Assembly: GCF_014349235.1 (NCBI RefSeq)
Contig: NZ_JACSOH010000031.1
Location: 1-50,004, forward strand
Source of the DNA: Cytophaga sp. FL35
GTDB taxonomy: Bacteria; Bacteroidota; Bacteroidia; Flavobacteriales; Flavobacteriaceae
Direction: 5' to 3'
Length of the DNA: 50,004 nt
Below the pieces are notes generated by a model, which did not search any database, was not told the DNA's origin, and saw only the letters and a program-made list of their open reading frames with translations. The translations under genes were made by a program, and so were the position numbers. Shown here piece after piece: positions 17,944-25,642 of this stretch (position 1 is the first letter of the stretch; the number at the start of each line of letters is the position of its first letter).

Positions 17944-18831
17944 TTACTGCAAGACATTTTTAAGCTCGTTCCTGTATTCAGACGGATTTTGACCTGTAAA
18001 GGCCTTAAACTGTTTGTTAAAGTGCGAGAAGTTGTTGAAACCACTCTCCATACAAACTTCTGTAATACTCATAGGCTGCTCTGCCAATAATTTGGAAGCA
18101 TGCACTAGACGGTATTCATTGACAAACTGAACAAACGTCTTATTGGTAATCTTTTTAAAGTACCTACAAAAAGAAGGAACGGTCATACTCACCATATTGG
18201 CAATTTCATCAAGCGTAATTTCTTCCTTAAAATTAGCCTTCACATGGTTGAAGACGATATTAATACGGTCGTTATCCTTAACCTCGGTTTCCATTGAGAA
18301 GCCTTCGGCATTCAAAATTTTAAAATTCTTTGAAATGGCCAGTTCATTCAGGATATTCAGAATTGACAGCAACCGTTGGAAATCTGTTTGATATTCCAAA
18401 ATCAACAGTTTTTCACCTAGCTTCCTTTTGGTCTTTCCAGAGAAGGCAATACCACCTTTGGCAATTTCAAACAGATTTTGAATATTCTTCATTTCCGGAA
18501 TGTTAAAGAAATCATTTCCTAAGAAGTCCTGTTTCATTTGTATGACCGTCTCACTTTCGTTGCCAGTTAGTTTATCCGTAAAACCACAATGGGGTAAATT
18601 GCTACCTATTAATATAAGGTCTCCATTGGAATAGTAAGAAACATGGCTACCTATTTGTCTTTTTCCGGATCCACCGTTAACGTGAACCAGTTCAATTTCT
18701 GGATGATAATGCCACACACTCTGTTTGTTGTTTTTGGTAGCATCAAACTTTTGATAGGTATATGAGTGACCAAAACTCGGTTCTATAGCTTCAAAAGCAG
18801 GTTTTTGGGTAATGGGGAACTTTCTTTCCAT
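17944..18831 (-). CDS. AraC family transcriptional regulator
   Basis: A 295-aa regulator. The N-terminal cupin-type sensor domain (about 20-110) includes WHYHPEIELVHV and GDLILIGSNLPH. The C-terminal AraC DNA-binding domain (about 185-290) has two helix-turn-helix units: ITLDEIANMVSMTVPSFCRYFKK and SITEVCMESGFNNFSHFNKQFK, ending TGQNPSEYR. It sits immediately upstream of, and abutting, the AlkB-like gene, suggesting co-expression. Two copies of TAATTTTGCA precede the start (see that entry), compatible with autoregulation. The inducer is unknown. The likely ligand class of this cupin subgroup is a sugar or other small metabolite, which is inference only. Confidence 0.92.
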   Translation of the reverse strand: MERKFPITQKPAFEAIEPSFGHSYTYQKFDATKNNKQSVWHYHPEIELVHVNGGSGKRQIGSHVSYYSNGDLILIGSNLPHCGFTDKLTGNESETVIQMKQDFLGNDFFNIPEMKNIQNLFEIAKGGIAFSGKTKRKLGEKLLILEYQTDFQRLLSILNILNELAISKNFKILNAEGFSMETEVKDNDRINIVFNHVKANFKEEITLDEIANMVSMTVPSFCRYFKKITNKTFVQFVNEYRLVHASKLLAEQPMSITEVCMESGFNNFSHFNKQFKAFTGQNPSEYRNELKNVLQ

Positions 18832-18833
18832 AG

Positions 18834-18877
18834 TGCAAAATTAGTACAGTATAAAAACGCAATTCTTTGCAAAATTA
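18834..18877 (-). promoter_or_regulatory. direct repeat TAATTTTGCA containing two -7 boxes, upstream of the AraC gene
   Basis: On the minus strand the 10-mer occurs at 18868-18877 and 18834-18843, 34 bp apart. Each contains TAATTTTG. The proximal box leaves only 4 nt before the ATG; the distal one gives a leader of about 35 nt and is the likelier promoter. AraC proteins often bind direct repeats. Confidence 0.4.
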
Positions 18878-18985
18878 ACCAAAAAATGTTCAAAATTATC
18901 TTTTATCGATAAAAGGTACCCTACCCATGTTAATATAGCACATAAATTGGAAAAATGAGTAGTAGTGTGAGGTGGTATTCCGTAG

Positions 18986-18993
18986 TAAGTTTG
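18986..18993 (+). promoter_or_regulatory. -7 box TAAGTTTG for the secreted 194-aa protein gene
   Basis: It matches TAnnTTTG and lies 52 nt before the ATG at 19046. No -33 TTG is seen. Confidence 0.4.
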
Positions 18994-19045
18994 TACTAGA
19001 TTATTAACCGAACCTGTTGTAAGACAGGCTTTAAAACAAAATGTC

Positions 19046-19630
19046 ATGAAAAAAGTAACAAGAACAGTAGCAATGATCGCCCTTATGTTCGGAACAATGA
19101 CAGCTTCGGCCATCGAAGGGAAATTAAGCCTAATCACTAATGAAAATGCAAAAAGCGTAGTTTTTGAATTGGATTCTGAAACCAGCAAGACTACGATTAA
19201 ACTTCTAGATACAGATAGTAACGTTATCTACTTTGAAACCGTAGATCAAAAGTCGTACGCTAAAAAATTCGACTTGAAAAACTTGAAAGATGGTCAGTAT
19301 TACTTTACTACCGATGATAGTTTAAGAACTACAGTTTACACCATTACCGTTGATGGTAGTAACGTAGCTATCACAGATAAAAAAGAAGAAACAAAGCCGG
19401 TTTATAGGCTAAAGGACGGAGTGGTTTATTTTAATCACTTGAACCTTGACAAAAACGATGTTAACGTTGATGTTTTCGATAGTAGCAACCGTTTGGTTTT
19501 CTCCCAAGAGTGGAAAGACAGTATGGTAGTTGAGAAAGTGTTCAACTTCAAAACAGCTTACAAAGACGTTTATACCGTAGTTGTAACTGACGGAAAGAAA
19601 TCATACTACGAAACGATCAATATCAAATAA
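19046..19630 (+). CDS. secreted protein with two similar beta-domain halves, unknown function
   Basis: A 194-aa protein with a clear signal peptide (MKKVTRTVAMIALMFGTMTASA). The mature part appears to be two similar beta-sandwich-like halves: about 28-110 (VVFELDSETSKTTIKLLDTD, then YFETVDQ and YTITVDGSNV) and about 120-194 (VVYFNHLNLDKNDVNVDVFD, then LVFSQEW and YTVVVTDGKKSYYETINIK). Each half has the strand rhythm of T9SS type A C-terminal domains or DUF3244-like domains (V-x-V-x-D-x-x-N-R-L-V), but I cannot assign it firmly. No catalytic motif is visible. It is monocistronic, with its own -7 box and a strong terminator. Periplasmic or envelope location is inferred. Confidence 0.8.
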   Translation: MKKVTRTVAMIALMFGTMTASAIEGKLSLITNENAKSVVFELDSETSKTTIKLLDTDSNVIYFETVDQKSYAKKFDLKNLKDGQYYFTTDDSLRTTVYTITVDGSNVAITDKKEETKPVYRLKDGVVYFNHLNLDKNDVNVDVFDSSNRLVFSQEWKDSMVVEKVFNFKTAYKDVYTVVVTDGKKSYYETINIK

Positions 19631-19667
19631 GTAGTTAAAAATAGTAGTTTAAGTTGAGTTGAGTTAA

Positions 19668-19698
19668 AGGCCCTGTCGGATATCCGGCAGGGTTTTTT
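19668..19698 (+). terminator. Rho-independent terminator
   Basis: CCCTGTCGG (19671-19679) pairs with CCGGCAGGG (19684-19692) with one G-T wobble around an ATAT loop, followed by TTTTTT. Confidence 0.85.
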
Positions 19699-19710
19699 AA
19701 TTATCATGTT

Positions 19711-20079
19711 TTAAGTGATGTTTAGATACCAAAACGACCAGAACATTAAAACAAACTGTAAAGGAACTCTAGCAAAAAGCGCCCATTTAGGCAGTCCCAT
19801 TCCTGCTTTTGTATTGTTGAGCATGTAAAAATGAACAGGAAGAAAAAATGTGAGCATTATGATAATGCCATATAGGGCAGCATTCCTTGTTGGGGGGTAA
19901 AAAACGGCCAAACCAAACAGAATTTCTGCAATACCGCTTATTACAACAATGAAACCATGTCCCGGTAAATAGGAGGGAATGATTCTTTTGTACATTTTAG
20001 GTTTTAAAAAATGTAGAATTCCGGCAACGATATACAACGTTGCCATCAGGTACAAATGCCATGGACCGTCTAGGTACAT
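19711..20079 (-). CDS. DoxX-like small membrane protein
   Basis: A 122-aa protein with four predicted transmembrane helices (about 9-26, 42-60, 68-87 and 100-119). Its helix 1-2 region YIVAGILHFLKPKMYKRIIPSYLPGHGFIV and helix 2 ISGIAEILFGLAVF are typical of the DoxX / DUF417-type family. Members are linked to redox or respiratory functions in a few cases, but this subgroup has no settled role. It is transcribed after the MOSC gene with a 59-nt gap and may share its mRNA. Confidence 0.8.
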   Translation of the reverse strand: MYLDGPWHLYLMATLYIVAGILHFLKPKMYKRIIPSYLPGHGFIVVISGIAEILFGLAVFYPPTRNAALYGIIIMLTFFLPVHFYMLNNTKAGMGLPKWALFARVPLQFVLMFWSFWYLNIT

Positions 20080-20138
20080 ATTTTATAGTGTTTGAACCCA
20101 AAGTAATATCTCTTCTTAATAAATGGGCTTAGTTGAAA

Positions 20139-20771
20139 TTATAAAAATTTCTTGAATTTCTCCTTTTTGTATTCAGGAACCGCAGAATTGGTCATGAAAA
20201 GATGTAATAATTCCTTAGGTTTATTTCTTGAGTATAAAAGTTGGTAGAATTGGCTAACGGTAAGCTCATTTTTGGATTCTTCTACCAATTTCATGGTATC
20301 TCCCTTTGTTACTAAGCCTTCTTCTAGAACTTTAAGATAAGTCCCTGGGAGTCCATAATCAATAAATTTTTTAAGAATGGATTGATTTTGGAAGCGTACC
20401 CCCAGTTTATAACATGGTTCCCGAGGTTGAGTCACCTGCACCAAAGAAGTTCCCAACTTGTAAATATTACCCACCCTAATTTCGGTCTCGTCCAAACCCT
20501 CCACCGTCAGGTTTTCTCCGAACATTCCCCAGTCCCAATCCAAATCTGGGTACTGTTCCTTCCAATAGGGATAATGATTTGATGAGAAGATATAACAAGC
20601 TTTATTGATGCCTCCATGATGAACTTTATCAATAATCGTGTCGTCCTTAATAATGGTTTTATTTAGCTCCAATGCATGTTCGACAGGATATTTGTATATA
20701 CCTGTCTGTTCTTCTTTACCGTTCCAAGTAATAGTTACCGGGTTACCAAGGTTGGTGGAAATAATTTTCAT
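20139..20771 (-). CDS. MOSC domain protein (YiiM-like)
   Basis: A 210-aa MOSC (molybdenum cofactor sulfurase C-terminal) protein. Hallmarks are MKIISTNLGNPVTITWNGK, the VHHGGINKACYIF and FGENLTVEGLDE motifs, and QPREPCYKLGVRF with the conserved Cys that is proposed to carry sulfur. The YiiM subgroup acts on N-hydroxylated compounds through a molybdenum cofactor; whether this protein does so is inference. The frame extends 23 codons upstream, but a TTG-N20-TATTTTTG promoter lies within that extension, so the start is the ATG at 20771. Likely co-transcribed with the DoxX-like gene. Confidence 0.87.
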   Translation of the reverse strand: MKIISTNLGNPVTITWNGKEEQTGIYKYPVEHALELNKTIIKDDTIIDKVHHGGINKACYIFSSNHYPYWKEQYPDLDWDWGMFGENLTVEGLDETEIRVGNIYKLGTSLVQVTQPREPCYKLGVRFQNQSILKKFIDYGLPGTYLKVLEEGLVTKGDTMKLVEESKNELTVSQFYQLLYSRNKPKELLHLFMTNSAVPEYKKEKFKKFL

Positions 20772-20774
20772 ATT

Positions 20775-20805
20775 CAAAAATACACAAGCTGCGGCATCGG
20801 GACAA
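20775..20805 (-). promoter_or_regulatory. promoter of the MOSC gene with almost no leader
   Basis: On the minus strand TTG (20805-20803) is followed by a 20-nt spacer and TATTTTTG (20782-20775), an exact -33/-7 match. Only AAT separates the box from the ATG, so the predicted transcript would start at or very near the start codon. Confidence 0.6.
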
Positions 20806-20987
20806 TAAAATATTAGAGGCTTTCCATTTACAATGATCATCCCTTCACATTTATAGTTCTTAATGTTGTAAAATTTACTTTTCTCACCTGTTCTTATAAC
20901 TGATTAATTGTCAGTAAGATGTGGGGTCGTGTCTTTTAATTCATGGTTTCCGTTGTTTTTCTCTCATGTAGAAAAGGATATTACGGT

Positions 20988-22616
20988 TTGAAAAAAATAT
21001 CTACATTTATCGCCATGGCCTTACTAACCTTTTTATTATTTACCGGATTTGTTGCGTTTTACGCAACTTGGCAGCTGAGAAAAGATAAACTTGATACCCA
21101 AGATGGTTATTTTTTGGGAGGACGTTCCCTTACGGGAATTGTTATAGCGGGTTCCCTGTTACTTACCAATATTTCTACGGAGCATTTAGTGGGGCTCAAT
21201 GGATCGGCCTATAGAAATGGTGCCATCATTATTGCTTGGGAAGTAACATCGGCGGTAGCCTTGGTAATTGCAGCGTTGTATTTTGCCCCACGCTATTTGA
21301 AAATGGGCTTGACTACCATTCCTCAATTCTTGGAAAATAGATTTGATGGCTTGACCCGAACCTTAATTGCCGCTCTGCTCATTTTTTCCTTTGTAGCAAC
21401 GCTACTGCCCATTGTACTTTATACTGGGGCATTGAACATAGAAGCTATTTTTGAAATATCAGATTTGCTAAACGTAAGTCAGCAGCAAGGTATCTGGATA
21501 ACTATCCTTATTGTAGGTACCATTGGTGCTATTTATGCCATTTTTGGGGGCCTCAAAATGGTTGCCTACACAGATACCATTAATGGTTTTGGACTATTGG
21601 TAGCGGGGCTATTGGTTCCTATCTTGGCACTTTTAAGTATCGGGGAAGGAAACCTTTTTGAAGGTTTTGGAGCGGTATTTAACAATGCACCGGAAAAGTT
21701 CAATGTGGTAAGCGATGAACCAGGTGTAGGGGAAGGAGCGCGTACCGCTATTTTACCTTTTGAGGTTTTGTTTACGGGCTTTATGCTCAACCAAGTTTAT
21801 TTTTGGTGTATGCACCAGTCCATTATTCAGAGAGTTTTGGGGGCTGTAAACTTAAAAGAAGCACAAAAAGGCTTACTGTTCACCGGACTACTGAAGATAT
21901 TGGTACCCTTGGTGGTGGTTCTTCCCGGCCTAATTGGTTATTATTATTTTGGGGAAAGTTTGTATGATAATCCAGATAGTGTTTATCCATTGTTGGTAAA
22001 AAAGGTATTGCCGCTCTGGCTTACTGGTTTTTTTGTGGCCGTAATGATGGGAGCTATTTTAAGTACTTTTAATAGTGCTCTTAATAGTGCGGCCACCCTA
22101 TTTAGTCTGGGTATTTACAAACGATATATCAATAAAAATACCAGTGATAAAAGACTGGTTGCCATTGGTAAGTGGACTTCCGCCTTGTTGGCAGTTTTTG
22201 CCATTGGCATTGCGCCTTTTGTGGCAAATGCCCCTGAAGGACTTTATCAATTATTGCAACAATTGAATGGTATCTTCTTTATTCCTATAGCCAGTGTTAT
22301 TTTGGCCGGATTCCTTTTTCCAAGGGTTTCTGCAGGAGGAGCCAAGATTGGCCTGCTCTTTGGATTGGTTTTTTATGTGTTGATGGACTATATCATTCAA
22401 GTTCAATTACATTTTATACATATTTGGGCGATAGAATTTGTACTTAATATTTTAGTGATGCACATTGCATCTGCCTTAATGAAAAAAGAGGAGCGTTTTG
22501 TAATGAAAGATGCCGGGGTATTGGATTTGAAACCATGGAAGTATGCCAAACACTTTAGCGCCATACTCGTACTTTGCGCAATAATTTTGTACATTGTACT
22601 TGGAAATGTGTCTTAA
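20988..22616 (+). CDS. SglT-type sodium:solute symporter, probably for myo-inositol
   Basis: A 542-aa sodium:solute symporter (SSS family) with 13-14 hydrophobic helices. It matches the SglT/YidK subgroup closely: GYFLGGRSLTGIVIAGSLLLTNIS, EHLVGLNGSAYRNG, WEVTSAVAL, TIPQFLENRFD and FGGLKMVAYTDTING. The gene ends 51 nt before myo-inositol oxygenase, so I infer that it imports myo-inositol; galactose or glucose are the alternatives for this subgroup. The open frame begins at ATG 20943, but the first 15 codons do not look like the family. TTG at 20988 (KKISTFIAMALL) gives an N-terminus close to E. coli YidK in length; ATG at 21015 is a second alternative. Confidence 0.88.
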   Translation: MKKISTFIAMALLTFLLFTGFVAFYATWQLRKDKLDTQDGYFLGGRSLTGIVIAGSLLLTNISTEHLVGLNGSAYRNGAIIIAWEVTSAVALVIAALYFAPRYLKMGLTTIPQFLENRFDGLTRTLIAALLIFSFVATLLPIVLYTGALNIEAIFEISDLLNVSQQQGIWITILIVGTIGAIYAIFGGLKMVAYTDTINGFGLLVAGLLVPILALLSIGEGNLFEGFGAVFNNAPEKFNVVSDEPGVGEGARTAILPFEVLFTGFMLNQVYFWCMHQSIIQRVLGAVNLKEAQKGLLFTGLLKILVPLVVVLPGLIGYYYFGESLYDNPDSVYPLLVKKVLPLWLTGFFVAVMMGAILSTFNSALNSAATLFSLGIYKRYINKNTSDKRLVAIGKWTSALLAVFAIGIAPFVANAPEGLYQLLQQLNGIFFIPIASVILAGFLFPRVSAGGAKIGLLFGLVFYVLMDYIIQVQLHFIHIWAIEFVLNILVMHIASALMKKEERFVMKDAGVLDLKPWKYAKHFSAILVLCAIILYIVLGNVS

Positions 22617-22667
22617 AAACACTTATATCGGATAAACTAAACTCTTTATAGACTAACAACTACTCAA

Positions 22668-23477
22668 ATGGAAAAAACGTTTAGAAATTACGAGGCCGTG
22701 GATGTAAAGGCCGCTGTTAAGGAACATTATCGTAAAATGCGATCCAAGCAAACAGTGGATTACGTTCAAAGAATGCACAAAAAATACCTCACTTTTGATA
22801 AGCCTATGCCTCTTTTTGAGGCTATGGCACACTTAAATAAGCTAATTGATGTTAGTGATCCCGATTTGGATTTGCCAAATGTTCAGCATTTAATACAGAG
22901 TGCGGAAGCCATTAGGGAAGACAACAGACCTGATTGGATGCAATTGACGGGACTTATCCACGATTTGGGTAAGGTTATGTTCATGTGGGGAAGTGATGAG
23001 GACGGTACAAGTCAAGACGAGCAATGGGGAACTGTAGGAGATGTTTTCGTAGTTGGTTGTAAATTACCGGACACTTGTGTGTATCCGGAATTCAATAAGT
23101 TGAACCCAGATATGGACAATCCGGAATACAATACCACCACCGGAATTTATGAAGAAGGGTGTGGTTTGGATAACCTCAATCTAGCCTGGGGACATGATGA
23201 GTACCTATATCGAGTTTTAGCTAACCATAAGGACAATAAACTACCGGCTGAAGCCATGGTAATGATTCGTTACCATTCTTTCTACCCTTGGCATACGGGA
23301 GGTAGTTATAAGGAACTTCTTAACAAGAAAGATGAGGAATACCTTCAGATAATAAAGGATTTTAACAAGTATGACCTATATACCAAATCTCAAAGAATTT
23401 ATGATTTGGATGATGTCATAGATTATTACAAGCCTATTGCAGACAAGTATTTGGGTACGGGGCCTATTTATTGGTAA
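22668..23477 (+). CDS. myo-inositol oxygenase (MIOX), di-iron
   Basis: A 269-aa cytoplasmic enzyme that cleaves the myo-inositol ring with oxygen to give D-glucuronate. It is strikingly like the animal and plant enzyme: SDPDLDLPNVQHLIQSAE, LTGLIHDLGKVMF, LAWGHDEYLYRVL, IRYHSFYPWHTGG and FNKYDLYTK. The six iron ligands of the HD-domain mixed-valent cluster are all present: H74, H98, D99, H176, H203 and D236. The length matches the eukaryotic proteins without their variable N-terminal extension. It lies just downstream of the SglT-type symporter and before a strong terminator, so the pair is an uptake-and-oxidation unit. The glucuronate isomerase and later steps must be elsewhere. Confidence 0.95.
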   Translation: MEKTFRNYEAVDVKAAVKEHYRKMRSKQTVDYVQRMHKKYLTFDKPMPLFEAMAHLNKLIDVSDPDLDLPNVQHLIQSAEAIREDNRPDWMQLTGLIHDLGKVMFMWGSDEDGTSQDEQWGTVGDVFVVGCKLPDTCVYPEFNKLNPDMDNPEYNTTTGIYEEGCGLDNLNLAWGHDEYLYRVLANHKDNKLPAEAMVMIRYHSFYPWHTGGSYKELLNKKDEEYLQIIKDFNKYDLYTKSQRIYDLDDVIDYYKPIADKYLGTGPIYW

Positions 23478-23501
23478 AACGCCTTTAGAAAATTAATAAA
23501 C

Positions 23502-23532
23502 AAAAAGCTCCAGTGAAAACTGGAGCTTTTTA
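23502..23532. terminator. terminator between converging MIOX and htpG genes
   Basis: AAAAAGCTCCAGT (23502-23514) and ACTGGAGCTTTTT (23519-23531) form a perfect 13-bp stem with a GAAA loop, usable in both directions. Confidence 0.9.
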
Positions 23533-23551
23533 GTTTTAAAAGAAGATGAAA

Positions 23552-25441
23552 CTATTTCACCATCTCGTAACTTCTTTTAATAAAATTGGTAAGTTCCTCA
23601 CCTTTAAGCAAACCTTTTGAAAGTTTAGCCAAATCAATGGACTGATTGATCAGTCGTTCTCGCTTTTTAGAGGTCTTTGTACTTAAGATTTCACCTACCA
23701 ATTCATGATTGGTATTTACGATAATGTTGTACATATCTGGCATATTGCCCATCCCGAACATTCCGCCACCACCGGTTTGCTGCATTTCTTTCATTCTTCG
23801 CATAAACTCTGGCTCCGTGATAATAAAAGGTGATGCACTACTATCCATAGCTTCTAGTTGTATGGTGTAGCTTTTATCATCTATAACCTCTTCCAAATTG
23901 GTCTTAAGGGTTTCTTTTTCCTCGTCGGATAATTTGGAAATCTGGGTATCCTCTTTTTTGATAAGATTATCAATATGATCGGCATCAACCCTGGCGAAAG
24001 ATATATTCTCCTTGCTAGTTTCCAACTTCTGCATTAAATGGCTGATGATGGGGGAATCCAATAATAGAACCTCATATCCTTTAGCCTTAGCAGATTCAAT
24101 ATAACTGTGCTGTGCCTGTTTATCGGAAGCATAGAGAATAACGGTCTTGTCATCCTTGTCCGTTTGGTTGCCCTTAATTTTTTCCTGTAACTCTTCAAAG
24201 GTGTAAAATTTACCATCTACGGTTGGGTAGAGCGCAAACTTATCTGCCTTGTCAAAGAATTTTTCTTCGGAAAGCATTCCGTATTCGATAACGATTTTTA
24301 TATCGTTCCATTTTTGTTCAAAATCCTCACGATTGTTCTTAAAGAGGCTATTTAATTTATCGGCTACCTTTCTGGTGATGTAAGAAGAAATCTTTTTAAC
24401 GGCACCATCTGCTTGGAGATAGGAACGCGATACGTTAAGCGGGATATCCGGAGAATCTATGACCCCACGTAACATGGTCAAGAACTCTGGTACAATACCT
24501 TCTACATTGTCCGTAACAAATACTTGGTTCTGGTACAACTGAATTTTATCCTTTTGGATATTTAGGTCATTGGTAAGCTTTGGAAAATAAAGGATACCGG
24601 TGAGATTAAAGGGGTAGTCTACATTCAAATGTATGTTGAATAGTGGCTCCTCAAACTGCATTGGGTATAATTCCCTGTAAAATTCCTTATAATCCTCATC
24701 CTCTAAATCTGTAGGTTGCTTGGTCCAAGCTGGATTGGGATTATTGATAATATTGTCTACTTCCTTGGTAGGAGCCGGATCCTCTTCCTTGGCATCTTCA
24801 GGCTTCGGTAACGTTTCCGTTTTGGTACCAAACTTTATGGGAATGGGCATGAACTTGTTGTACTTACGTAAAAGTTCACTTATTTTATTGTCCTCTAAAA
24901 ACTCGGTGGAATCGTCCGCTACGTGAAGAATAATCTCCGTACCGCGCTCCTCCTTTTCTGCCGTTTCTAGATTAAATTCAGGAGAGCCATCACAAGACCA
25001 ATGAACGGCTTCGGTTCCTTCCTTGAAGCTTTTGGTCAGAATTTCAACTTTGTGGGCCACCATAAAAGCAGAATAAAAACCAAGACCAAAGTGACCTATA
25101 ATACCTGCATCTTTGGCCCCATCCTCGTACTTGTTCAAAAATTCTTCGGCACCGGAAAAAGCAACCTCATTAATGTACTTCTCCACTTCCTCTTTGGTCA
25201 TACCTATTCCTTGGTCGATAATGTGGATTTTCTTTCCTTCTTTATCTACCTTAACTTCAATAATGGGTTGACCATATTCTACTTTAGCCTCGCCTATAGA
25301 GGTTAAATGTTTCAATTTCAAGGTAGCATCCGTTGCGTTTGAAATTAGCTCCCTTAGAAAAATTTCATGATCACTGTATAAAAACTTTTTGATCAATGGA
25401 AAAATGTTGTCTACCGAGACATTGATTTTACCTGTTGCCAT
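23552..25441 (-). CDS. htpG: molecular chaperone HtpG (Hsp90)
   Basis: A 629-aa bacterial Hsp90, an ATP-driven cytoplasmic chaperone. The N-terminal GHKL ATPase domain shows FLRELISNATDA (Asn for Mg-ATP), IIDQGIGMT, and GHFGLGFYSAFMVA. The middle domain has the conserved catalytic Arg region DSPDIPLNVSRSYLQ. The C-terminal dimerisation domain follows, with a Met-, Gly- and Gln-rich stretch near EMQQTGGGGMFGMG. No TAnnTTTG box is obvious upstream, but a dyad (25476-25491) lies in the leader. The length is normal. Confidence 0.97.
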   Translation of the reverse strand: MATGKINVSVDNIFPLIKKFLYSDHEIFLRELISNATDATLKLKHLTSIGEAKVEYGQPIIEVKVDKEGKKIHIIDQGIGMTKEEVEKYINEVAFSGAEEFLNKYEDGAKDAGIIGHFGLGFYSAFMVAHKVEILTKSFKEGTEAVHWSCDGSPEFNLETAEKEERGTEIILHVADDSTEFLEDNKISELLRKYNKFMPIPIKFGTKTETLPKPEDAKEEDPAPTKEVDNIINNPNPAWTKQPTDLEDEDYKEFYRELYPMQFEEPLFNIHLNVDYPFNLTGILYFPKLTNDLNIQKDKIQLYQNQVFVTDNVEGIVPEFLTMLRGVIDSPDIPLNVSRSYLQADGAVKKISSYITRKVADKLNSLFKNNREDFEQKWNDIKIVIEYGMLSEEKFFDKADKFALYPTVDGKFYTFEELQEKIKGNQTDKDDKTVILYASDKQAQHSYIESAKAKGYEVLLLDSPIISHLMQKLETSKENISFARVDADHIDNLIKKEDTQISKLSDEEKETLKTNLEEVIDDKSYTIQLEAMDSSASPFIITEPEFMRRMKEMQQTGGGGMFGMGNMPDMYNIIVNTNHELVGEILSTKTSKKRERLINQSIDLAKLSKGLLKGEELTNFIKRSYEMVK

Positions 25442-25595
25442 AATTATATTTTTTTGAACTTGTTTTTAAATAGGTTTCCCAATAATGGGAATAAACTTTT
25501 CTTGTCTCCCGGGTTCAAAAAAAATACCATTCCTATAAAAGTGACAAACTGACATTTAATCAATAATATAAGTGGCAGGTTTTTTAACAATATTT
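25442..25595. other. noncoding 5' part of the htpG-KAS III intergenic region
   Basis: It belongs to a gene-free stretch of 492 nt (25442-25933). Apart from the dyad at 25476-25491 it is AT-rich sequence with no coding potential and no exact TAnnTTTG box on the minus strand, so I cannot place the htpG promoter. Confidence 0.5.
25476..25491. promoter_or_regulatory. inverted repeat TTCCCA-N4-TGGGAA upstream of htpG
   Basis: A perfect 6-bp dyad with an ATAA spacer, 35 nt upstream of the htpG start. It is not the CIRCE heat-shock element. It may be an operator or an mRNA leader hairpin. Confidence 0.3.
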
Positions 25596-25629
25596 TTTGT
25601 TTAACTTATTTAGATATTAATTAAACAAA
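25596..25629 (+). promoter_or_regulatory. 9-bp inverted repeat just upstream of the candidate sRNA promoter
   Basis: TTTGTTTAA (25596-25604) and TTAAACAAA (25621-25629) are perfect complements separated by 16 nt, ending 3 nt before the -7 box at 25633. Its position overlaps where a -33 element would lie, as an operator would. Confidence 0.35.
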
Positions 25630-25632
25630 TTG

Positions 25633-25640
25633 TATATTTG
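25633..25640 (+). promoter_or_regulatory. -7 box TATATTTG of the candidate small RNA
   Basis: An exact TAnnTTTG match. Transcription would begin at about 25644-25647, inside the closing stem of the RNA described next. Confidence 0.5.
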
Positions 25641-25642
25641 AT

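Noticed and set aside
20772-20840. Upstream extension of the MOSC frame
   Set aside because: It contains the promoter (TTG-N20-TATTTTTG), and the family begins at MKIIS.
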